Assembly: GCA_030544215.1 (NCBI GenBank) | Contig: JARZZO010000002.1 | Coordinates: forward strand, 24,179,395-24,243,394 | Direction: 5' to 3' | DNA: 64,000 bases | Origin: Zantedeschia hybrid cultivar | Lineage: Eukaryota; Streptophyta; Magnoliopsida; Alismatales; Araceae | Part shown: positions 34,216-45,100 of the stretch, one piece after another | How the letters are laid out: each line of letters opens with the position of its first letter | How positions within the stretch are numbered: position 1 is the stretch's first letter | The notes under the pieces: generated by a model | Told to the model about the DNA's origin: nothing | The model's input: the letters and a program-made list of their open reading frames with translations, nothing else | Databases searched by the model: none | Program-made: the position numbers and the translations under genes

Positions 34216-36060
34216 GGATCTACTAAACCTTGTGGCCTACGAAGGACAGTCCGAAGAAAGAAATTTCAGCGCAGAAGTTGAAATCGGATCCTCATCTTGA
34301 TTCTCCCGATCGCACATGACCCCCTGTTCTGACCAGGAATCTGAGGTTCCTAACCGCATGAGTTCTAGAACATAATCAAATCTCATAATACATCTCGAAC
34401 GAGACTTTCCTGGCCAAGAGTTATCCATTTACGTACGGCAATTACTAAATTCGTTGAGGTCTACTCCTCCCGTTTGGACTAGGGACCGCCCCTCAGAAGG
34501 ACTCCCTACCCGACTACTATATACGGCCCCATACCCCTACAAGTACATGTATGCTTCCTTGCACCCAAGCTTTTGTAGTTTTCCCTTCTACTTCCCCAGC
34601 CTTCTAGCTTAGGCATCGGAGAGGGCTCCCCTGGACGTTGTCAGAGGCTCTTCTAACGGTGTTTTATTTTGTAGGGATTACGGTGCGACATCCCTTGGAT
34701 CGGAGTTTGAAAGTCTTGATCGTAGTGAACGAGAGTTTGGTCTATCAGTCAATTAACGACTCAAATAGGCATTTAAAAAGACCTTAATGAGTTAGCTTAC
34801 CAGGTCCTTACTGGACCTAGTTAGTAAGCGTGTTGGGAGCTTAGCCAATTTGGACTGATGTTTAGCCTTAGTTGCATGCTTAAATACAATCTTACAATAT
34901 CCAAGCAGTTACCCTCGGATTTTCATCCCGTAGGTGAGAAAAAAAGCTAACACATTCTGCTCTTCCCTCTTTCTCTCTCTCTCTCTCTCTCACAAGGCGC
35001 ACACACACACTCACCCCATGATAGACTGTTGGATTTATGATTGCAATCACGATCGTGCATGAAGAATCATTGTATTTATAATTGCAGTCGTAATCAAAAT
35101 GATCAACCCATTAAATTTGAGATTTACAGTCATGATCTCTATGATGATTTGTAATTACGGTCACCATTACCATAATCAACCCATCCTATTGATGTTTACA
35201 ATTATGATCGTCATAAACAGACTATTGGACTTTATCATTATTTATGCTTGTAGTCATCATTGCTATGAGTGAACCGTTATAATTTTGGCCGTGATCGCCA
35301 TGATCGAACCTTTGAAGTTTGAACTAGTGAATACGACCATGATCACCATGGTTAGACCATTCGATTTTTTTTATTGTGCCTCTCTCTGTCAGTCTTTATC
35401 TCTTAGAGGAAAAGTAATTTTATTTGTTAAAAATTTAAAATTGATCTATGTGAACTAGACTTGTAAGTTCTTAAATTGGGTTCCTCTCAACTGACCTTAG
35501 TCGGTATTAATTATATCAACCAAATGATCAAAGACTTTTGATTAGCGGCTCAAAAGGAATACCATAATAAAATACTAAATGAAATAAAGTTTAAGTAATT
35601 TTATCGAATAATATACAAAACAAAATAGATGTCATCACAGTCAAAGTAATCGTACTCTAACCATTAGATTTGTAAATACAGCCCATATCACAATAATCAA
35701 ACTTGTGAGTTTATAATCATGATCATCTCGGCTAATCACCTTTGAAATAATACTGCCCTGATTCGATACTTTAGTTATTGTCTCAAATAAAAAAGTCCAG
35801 AAGCCTTTTACTATCTTTGTTCATTATTTTCCTTGTTTATTCATTCTGAAACAGTATCTTTTATTTTACATAATAAATGAGATTTGAGATAAGAGTGACA
35901 GATAGGGTAATTAAGACCCTATCAAATATGCCATTAATCTAACAACTTTAAAATACTATACATATTAAAAAGGTACGTAAGATAATATGTAATTAAATAT
36001 GACATTTTTGAAATTTAACGTACAATAGCAGTTAATGTAAAATTATCTCCTAAAATGCGG
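34216..36060. other. intergenic DNA upstream of LTO1
   Basis: 34440-34720 is GC-richer and could be LTR remnant (it has ACTATATACGG, then CT-rich text and GTGCGACATCCC). A (TC)n/(CA)n stretch lies at 34967-35012. The rest is AT-rich. No clear TATA box is seen close to the LTO1 start. Confidence 0.45.
35030..35370. repeat. degenerate ~60-bp tandem repeat with ATGATCR motifs
   Basis: Five or six diverged units alternating ACAATCATGATCG-like and CCATGATCAAACC-like text, each with a GATC core. A further copy may lie at 35660-35740. Confidence 0.5.
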
Positions 36061-36120
36061 GGATGGTAGCATTCCTCTAAAGTTGGACCAGGAACCGCGC
36101 AGCCTCGCAGAAGACGCGCG

Positions 36121-36135
36121 ATGGTGGTGAGATGA
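36121..36135 (+). promoter_or_regulatory. four-codon upstream ORF overlapping the LTO1 start
   Basis: ATG at 36121, stop TGA at 36133-36135, overlapping the LTO1 ATG (36132-36134) in another frame. It could reduce initiation at LTO1 unless transcripts start downstream of it. Confidence 0.4.
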
Positions 36136-39100
36136 TGGCGAGCGTCTCATCGCTTCTCGCCACGCCCTGCCCGCCCAACCCCTTCGCTATCCCGACCACG
36201 CCCTCACCCGCCGTTGTGACCTTCTTCAAGGCTCGAACAGCAGCGCCGGCTCTCATCTCCTCCAAATTTAGATGCTGGTCAGGGTCGCCTCCTCCCCCTC
36301 CTCCACCTTCTCCGGCTCCGGTCGACTCGGAGGAACCTGCCCCCTGTGAAAAGCCGTCATCTTCTACTGGAAACATTTCCGCATACACTTGGTGTGCAGG
36401 CCTCGGAGCGCTGGGTTTCTTCGAGACGTGCTATCTGACCTTCCTGAAGGTGACTGATTCCGAAGCCTTCTGCCCCGTCGGCGGGGGAGGCTGCGGCGAT
36501 GTTCTTAACAGCGACTACGCTGTCGTCTTCGGTAACTGCCTTCACTCTGGCCACCTCTGAATTGCTTATTGCGTCTTTTCAGAGCTTCTCGTAGTTAATT
36601 CCGATCAGTACCGGCACTGAGCAAAGATGCTGAGAGATGCTTGAAAAAATTGAGCATGGTGTTTGTCAGTGAGAGTATCAAACCATAGTAAAGGTTACTT
36701 TTTTGCGCTAAGGATGATGCTTTTTGATGTAGACTGGATCTATCACGACCGGATTCCTCAGCCGGAATCCGGAAAGAAGAGGATCCGGAGCTGGGTCGGA
36801 TCGGTGTTTGAGAGGGGCCCGACGGGGATCCGGAAGGTGAAGGACGCAGAGGCGGAGCCGGGGGTCCGATGCCGGAGGCGACTCGGAGCGGGCCTGCTGT
36901 TGGAGAGCGAGCCCGGAGGCTCCTTCAGCGCGAGACCGGGTCTCCTGCCGCCCTCTTGGAGCGGGCTTTCTCTTGTACAGTGAGTCCGAAGGCTCCTTCC
37001 GCGCGAGACCGAGTCTCATGACTTGGATAGCGAGTCCGAAGGCTCCTTCGGCGCGAGACCGAGTCTCCTGGGAAGGAACGGCGGGGATGAGCTTCCTCCC
37101 TTCTGCTCGTCGACAGGCGGCGGAGTCGAAGCCGAAGGTCCGAGGCCGGGGGCGACTCGGAGCGGGCTTGCTCTTGGATAGTGAGCCCGAAGACTCCTTC
37201 AGCGCGAGACCGAGTCTCCTGTCTTGGGGCAGCCGGCGTTCGGCGTCGAGACCAGGGAGAGGAATCCGAAGTCGGCGGCCGAGACCGACTCGGGGAGGTC
37301 GGCGATGATTCGAACCGAGCCCCTGCAGGAAGGAAAGAAGAAGAAGAACCAGTCAGCAGGAGTCTCGGGCGTCAGCCCTGGGGAACCCCCTCCGACGGTC
37401 AAGTTAGCTCCTGAAGAAGATTCGATTCAGAAGGCAAGAAAGAGCAGCTTTTATGCTATTCGGACAGAAGTCCTTTAAGGGTTTCGGAAGCTTGGGGAGG
37501 CATCCGTTTTTCCCACCACCCCTTTGGCCATAAATAGCGGGGTATTTATAGCGGAGGATAGCGGATGGTTAACGGTGGCAGCCGATATAGGACTAAATGA
37601 TGGTTTACTGATAAACCGCCATAGTGCCCGATCCGCCACCGGAGTGGGCCGGACTCGGCTACCAGGCCGAAGGGGGTTGGGCCGCTGACGGGCCGAAGTC
37701 TGCTGACCTCTGGGCTGCCGTGCTGCTCCCGGGCCGTAGGCTAGTGGGCCGCTGACGGGCTGAAGCCTGTTGGGCCGAGAGCGACGATGCCGCTTATGGG
37801 TCGAAGGCTGCCGGAGGGCCTGGTACTGCTGCTGTTGGGCTGAATGGGGTTTGGGCCTGGTTCAATGGGCCGAATCGGATTCTGCCTCATCACATAGCCC
37901 CCCACTCTTGTCTTCCTCAGTTTTGAGATGGCGAGAGTATAGCCCGAAGCTGTGTGAAGAATACTGTTATAGGTGCTTTACCCGTAGGTCTGTTTTCTTT
38001 CTTTTCACCGGGAAGAGGATGCCCTCGGTCGTCCGAGGGTTATGCGGTTGCTCTGTCTTCGCTCGGAGTGGTGACGAAGGCTCAGAGCCCAGAAGCCGAA
38101 GGGTTGAGCCTTCTGACTCGTGTCAGGCTTCATTAAATGGACGGGATGGCGCGTCGCCTCGCGAGGAAGCACGGGACACGCGTCGCGCATCCAGCCGCTT
38201 TGTCAAAAACACAAACGGATCCTGACCGCCCGCGGGTCGCGGATCGCCCCGGCTCTCTACCCGAGGCTCCACTCGGATTGCCGCCGTTCCCTTCGTCCTA
38301 TGCGGATCGGGACACGTGGCGACATCCGAGTGATCAGCCGAAGGGTCGGAGCGCTCTCGGCCGTTGATCGCTCTGCTTCAAGTCCCGGAGCCGGCCCGTC
38401 ATCATTGCCGAAGGACGGTTCACGTGGCGGGCATCCGGGAGGAGCGAGGGGACGAGCGGGATGATCTCGACCGCTGGCTTCGGCGGGAGGCGCTTCGAAG
38501 GGGCTTATAAATACAAGCCCTCAGCAGGGCACTGTTCTTCTTCCTGCTGCTGTGCTCGCGTTTCCCTTGCAACCATCCGAGCTCTTCTTCCTTCTCCAGC
38601 GAAAGGCTAGCTTCCTGAAGGCTTCGTCCGAGCTCGTCGGCTACCGTGGGAGGTTCTTCGTCCCTCAGAGCGCGTCGCCGGTGGAGCTTGGAGACTTGAG
38701 GTTGCATTTGGCTCAAGAGAGACTTCCTCCCCCTCTCCGCGAGTAAGCTTTGACCTCATTTTTCCCCCTCGCGGCCTTATGGTCCGGAGCTCTTCCAGCG
38801 AGATTACTCCTTCGGACGAGGAGTATACTCCCCCCCATTCTCCTAAGTCTTCCCTGTCAGATCCTCTCGCCTCGGGTTCCCTTGCTTCCGCAATGTCCGG
38901 GGAGTCTGAAAATTCCGGGACCGAGGGGTCCGAGACTTCTGGAGCGGAGGTCTCCGAGGCCGAGATTTCTGGGGCCGAGGCTTCGGGTGCTGAGGTTTCT
39001 GAAGCCGAGGCTTCGGGTGCCGAGGCTTCCGAAGCCGAGGCTACCCAGGAAGTCCGGGACCCAGGCCAGGCTTCCACCTCGGGGCGCCGTCCTCCGGACA

Positions 39101-42100
39101 TTGTTTCGGGAGCATCCTGCGCCCTCTCGGACGTAGAGGTGAGAAACCTAGTCTCTTACTTTCAGCTTCCTTCTTGGACGACCCCCCATCGGCCCGATTC
39201 CGCCACCAGGGCAAATACTGTTCGCCCGGGCTCCTTCTCCATCTATGTTGATAGCTTTGAGGCGGGCTTCCGTCTCCCTCTTCCCACCTTCGTCATTAAT
39301 CTCCTTAGCTTCTACGGGCTGGTCCCGTCTCAGTTCTTTCCTAATTCTTGGCGTACCGTGTACGGATTTCTGAGCGTCTTCGCTCATGTAAGGATCCACC
39401 CTTCCATCAATGTCTTCCGCTATCTCTTCAAAATCCAAAGGCAGGAGAAGTCCGAGTGGTACTGCTTCGTCCATCGGGTCGGCTGAAGCATCTTCTCCGG
39501 GAAGCCCTCGTCTATCCACGGCTGGAAGAGGAAGTTCATCTTCGTCTCTCTGCCGGAAAACGAGAAGGGCGTGTGGCCCTTCCCCACCGAATGGGCGCCG
39601 CTGGCTGCAGGCCTCTCGGACCCTCCTGCTCTGACCCCTGTGCAGAGCACTCTCGCGGGCCACGTCCAGGTTAAGGCCCCATACGGCGTCTCGGAGCTTC
39701 TCACCGACGCGGAGCGGCTGATAAATGCCGGGGTTTGGCCGGACCCTAAGTTTGATTCGGAGCGAGCCTTCCCTTACCTTCCTCCCGGGGAGACTCCGCG
39801 GGGCCGCGGGGGAAGGACTGCCGCTCCTCCGGCCGAAGCTCCTCCGGCTGACGAGGCTGATGAAATTTCGGCCGAGGGTAAGTCGGCTCTGAGTTTGCCT
39901 ATTTAATCGTTGCCTTGCTTTTAACATGCTCTTCTTGCTTTGCAGCAATGGCCGAGCTCGATGACCTCATCGACCTGATATCCGACCAGCGCGGTTCAGG
40001 CCGGGCGCCGGTCCCGCAAGCAGCAGGCAGGTCTGGCCGAGACGCTGGAGCTCCGAGGACCCGAGGCGGGGTCCCAAGGACTGCGGCCTCCGCCGAGGTT
40101 TGTGCTGCCGCCGCTGCTCTCGAGAGGGAGCAGAAGACAAAATTCGCCGCTCGAAGAGGCGGCCGAGCGTCGAAGCGCTCCCGGGAAGAGGAGGCCGAAG
40201 AGGTGGAGATGGCTCCGCTGGTCAGGAGGAGCACCGGGACCCGAAGGGCCGCAAGGCTGGCGTCTCCCGAGGCGTCGAGGGGCGACTCCCCTCCGGCCGT
40301 ATCGGCAGGGGCCGGTGACGGAGGCTCTGGGTCGCGGGCGCAGCGTGAATGGTGGCACCCCGTGCCGGGGGTGTACAAAGACGAAAGTATGCAGGACCCG
40401 CAGACGTGCCTTCGTCTGCTCAGCAGCCTCACTCTCCCTTCAGCCTTCGAAGAGCTGAAGGAGCATTCGATTATCGACCTGGCGGCGATGAGCGCCCGGT
40501 TTGCGGTCCAGGTAGGAAGTCCGAAAACTTTTCAACCTATCCTCCATTGGCTCTGGATTTTCTAACCCTTGTCTGCTCTCGGCTCGCAGGCTGCGATGAC
40601 GGGCAGCGTCCTGATGCATCAACAGAAGTTGCTCCGGCTCAAGCTTCTCGAGGCCGAGGGGGATTCGGCCTGTTCTGGCGAAGGAACCTCGGCGGCGCAC
40701 TGTATCGAGCCTTTGATCGACAGGCTCGCAACCGCGAGCGGTCGGGCGCGGGCACAGCTAGAGGAAAGGGCAGCAGAGGTCCGGGCTGCTGCCGAGGCCA
40801 AGGTGAAGGCCGAGCGGGAGAAGGCGAAGGCCGAGGGCGAGCTTGTTGCGGCTCAAACCGAGATCCAGACCCTCAAAGTCCAGATCCAGGACAAGGAATC
40901 CCGGCGGGCTTCGGAGAAGCGCCGCCACGCCGAGGAGGTCTCGGCCCTGAAGCAGGAACTGGAGGAGGTGGCGGAGTCGGCCATCGCCGATTACAAGGCC
41001 GGGCGTGAGTATGCCCAAGAGATCCTCCGAGCCCAACTGCTGGCGTCTTCTTCGGTCTTCGACCTCGGACTGGCTGTCGCCCAGAGGGCCTGCCCGAGCG
41101 TCGATCTGACCGGGGAAGGTCTGCCGAGGGGCGAGGAAGCCAGGGAACTCCTATCCTGGTGGAAGGGCCTCATGGCCGAAAGGGCCTCGCCTCCAGTTGT
41201 TGAGGATGAAGTCGAGACCGCCGAGGAGGCTCCCGCAGAAGAGGCTCCCGCCGAGGAGGCTCCCGCCGAGGCTACTGCTCCTGAAGCGGTGCAGATCGTT
41301 GACTCCCCCTCTCCCTCTCCTGGCCAAAATGTCATCGAGGCGGAGGAGGAGAGGGTCGTCGAGGACTGATACGAGGGTTCCCCTCGGTTTTTGTTTTTCC
41401 GCTTTTGTAAGCCTTCGGCCAGGCATATGGCCGAGCTTGTACTTCCTTCTGTTTAACAATACAAGGAATGTTTCTGAGCTTTACCTTATTGTTTTCTGCA
41501 TGACGAGTGAATCTGGCCTTTCCGAAATCTGAGATCTTTTCGTCGTTCGCTATAGCCTGCGAAGTCGAGACCCGATGTAGGTTCAGATAGGTCGTTGATA
41601 GAATCTCGTCAGCAGATAAGGCTGCTTTAGACGCGGCTTCTGTGGCCGAGGCCGCTCCCGCTTTGTCTCATGCAGACTTAGAAAATAACCCGCCGTGTCC
41701 CGATCCGGATTACATGGCCGAAGCCACTCGTTGGATCGAAGGACTCACGGATTTAGAGAAAACCATGCCGCTCCCGATACGGTTTGCATAGCCGAAGCCA
41801 CTCCCGGTACGGTTTACACGGACTTAGAGAAAACCACGCCGCTCCCGATACGGTTTGCATGGCCGAAGTCACTCCCGGTACGGTTTACACGGACTTAGAG
41901 AAAATTTCACGCCGCGTCTTGATCCGGATTACATGGTCGAGCGCCATTCGTCGGATCAAAAGACCCGCGGACTTTGAAAGAATACCATGCCGCTCCCGAT
42001 ACGGTTTGCATGGCCGAAGCCACTCCCGATACGGTTTACACGGACTTAGAGAAAATTCCACGCCGCGTCCTGATCCGGATTACATGGCCGAGCGCCATTC

Positions 42101-45100
42101 GTCGGATCAAAGGACCCGTGGACTTTGAGAGAATACCATGCCTCTCCCGATACGGTTTGCATGGCCGAAGCCACTCCCGGTACGGTTTACACGGACTTAG
42201 AGAAAACCATGCCGCGTCCTAATCCGGATTACATGGCCGAGCGCCATTCGTCGGATCAAAGGACCCGCGGACTTTGAAGAATACCATGCCGCTCCCGATA
42301 CGGTTTGCATGGCCGAAGCCACTCCCGGTACGGTTTACACGGACTTAGAGAAAACTATGCCGCGTCCTAATCCGGATTATATGGCCGAGCGCCATTCGTC
42401 GGATCAAAGGACCCGCGGACTTTGAAGAATACCATGCCGCTCCCGATACGGTTTGCATGGCCGAAGCCACTCCCGGTACGGTTTACACGGACTTAGAGAA
42501 CAATGCCGCTCCCGATACGGTTTGCATGGCCGAAGCCACTCCCGGTACGGTTTACACGGACTTAGAAAAAATTCCACGCCGCGTCCTGATCCGGATTACA
42601 TGGCCGAGCGCCATTCGTCGGATCAAAGGACCCGCGGACTTTGAAAGAATACCATGCCGCTCCCGATACGGTTTGCATGGCCGAAGCCACTCCCGATACG
42701 GTTTACACGGACTTAGAGAAAATTCCACGCCGCGTCCTGATCCGGATTACATGGCCGAGCGCCATTCGTCGGATCAAAGGACCCGCGGACTTTGAAAGAA
42801 TACCATGCCGCTCCCGATACGGTTTGCTTGGCCGAAGCCACTCCCGATACGGTTTACACGGACTTAGAGAAAATTCCACGCCGCGTCCTGATCCGGATTA
42901 CATGGCCGAGCGCCATTCGTCGGATCAAAGGACCCGCGGACTTTGAAAGAATACCATGCCGCTCCCGATACGGTTTGCATGGCCGAAGCTACTTCCGATA
43001 CGGTTTACACGGACTTAGAGAAAATTCCACGCCGCGTCCTGATCCGGATTATATGGCTGAGCGCCATTCGTCGGATCAAAGGACCCGCGGACTTTGAAAG
43101 AATATCATGCCGCTCCCGATACGGTTTGCATGGCCGAAGCCACTCCCGATACGGTTTACACGGACTTAGAGAAAATTCCACGCCGCGTCCTGATCCGGAT
43201 TACATGGCCGAGCGCCATTCGTCGGATCAAAGGACCCGCGGACTTTGAAAGAATACCATGCCGCTCCCGATACGGTTTGCATGGCCGAAGCTACTTCCGA
43301 TATGGTTTACACGGACTTAGAGAAAATTCCACGCCGCGTCCTGATCCGGATTATATGGCCGAGCGCCATTCGTCGGATCAAAGGACCCGCGGACTTTGAA
43401 AGAATATCATGCCGCTCCCGATACGGTTTGCATGGCCGAAGCCACTCCCGATACGGTTTACACGGACTTAGAGAAAATTCCACGCCGCGTCCTGATCCGG
43501 ATTACATGGCCGAGCGCCATTCGTCGGATCAAAAGACCCGCGGACTTTGAGAATTCGGTGCCGCTCTGATTCGGTACGCATGGCCGGAGCCACTCCGAAT
43601 CAGGTTGACTTTTTGCGAATGGCTGTTGAGACACTTTTCAAAGAATAGACTTTCCTTATGTCTCCTGGCTAAATTCCAGGTTAGTTTACATGAAGTGCCG
43701 AAGGTACCCCGTATTTTCAGACAAAAGGGGAATGCGTGTCCGAAGGGGTCCCTAATCCGCGGGCCCCTCGGTTGCTTCCGTTTACAATTACTTCTGCCGT
43801 TCTCAGAGGTATGGCAGGGGAACTCTTCGGATGCTTGCCTTCCTGCTCCGAGGTCTTCCGGTTATGCCTCCGTCGAGGCCGTTTCTACTGGTAGTGGCAG
43901 TTGGCCTGCTCTGACGAGGCGATCTATCTCCTCCCGAAGTTGCCGACATTCATCAGTCATGTGACCAGTCTCCTGATGATATTCGCAATATCTGCTAGGG
44001 TCCCTTCGGCGAGGATCAGTTTTTATGCGTTGAGGCTGTCGGAGCATATGATTTACCTCCGTAAGCATTTGGGAAGGGGGAACAGGTAGCGGTAGGTGCC
44101 GCGGCTGCGGACCCTGTCGCTTGCCTCGGTCCCGCTCCTTCCGATATCGCCTACGTGGAGGTTCTTGATTTACAAGTGGTGGGCGAGCTGCCCGAGAGGC
44201 AGGCGGTGCCGAGGGCTCGTCGTTCACCGAAACGGCCTCGTCGACGAAGACTTGCGAAGACGCTGGCCGAGGCTCCTCGTTCTGTACAGGGCGAAAGGGA
44301 GGTGCCTGATGGGGGAGTTGGCTCAATACCCCCATGTACTGGGCCATGGTAGATACCATGTTTGTCAAAGATGTGACAGTGGCAGTCAGTGTGGTCATTT
44401 GTTGCTGAAGTTCCTTTATCCGGTTGTCTTCAGCTGTAGACCCCGGCGCGACTAGCCATGCCGCGCTCAGAGGGGCGGATGGGGTGCCTTCGGAGAGTGG
44501 CAACTGCGCCGGGGCCTCCCGTTCCTCTATTTCGTTTTGACCGGATCGTCGGTTTATTTGTCGAGACATGACTTGCTTGTTTGTTTCCCACAAACGGCGC
44601 CACGTGATGTAGACTGGATCTATCACGACCGGATTCCTCAGCCGGAATCCGGAAAGAAGAGGATCCGGAGCTGGGTCGGATCGGTGTTTGAGAGGGGCTC
44701 GACGGGGATCCGGAAGGCGAAGGACGCAGAGGCGGAGCCGGGGGTCCGATGCCGGAGGCGACTCGGAGCGGGCCTGCTGTTGGAGAGCGAGCTCGGAGGG
44801 TCCTTCAGCGCGAGACCGGGTCTCCTGCCGCCCTCTTGGAGCGGGCTTTTTCTTGTACAGTGAGCCCGAAGGCTCCTTCCGCGCGAGACCGAGTCTCCTG
44901 GCTTGGATAGCGAGCCCGAAGGCTCCTTCGGCGCGAGACCGAGTCTCCTGGGAAGGAACGGCGGGGATGAGCTTCCTCCCTTCTGCTCGTCGACAGGCGG
45001 CGGAGTCGAAGCCGAAGGTCCGAGGCCGGGGGCGACTCGGAGCGGGCTTGCTCTTGGATAGTGAGTCCGAAGACTCCTTCAGCGCGAGACCGAGTCTCCT

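Noticed and set aside
42457..43550. Series of 101-codon frames in the Element 3 array
   Set aside because: Each is one 302-base read through the 151-bp repeat, which is not a multiple of three.
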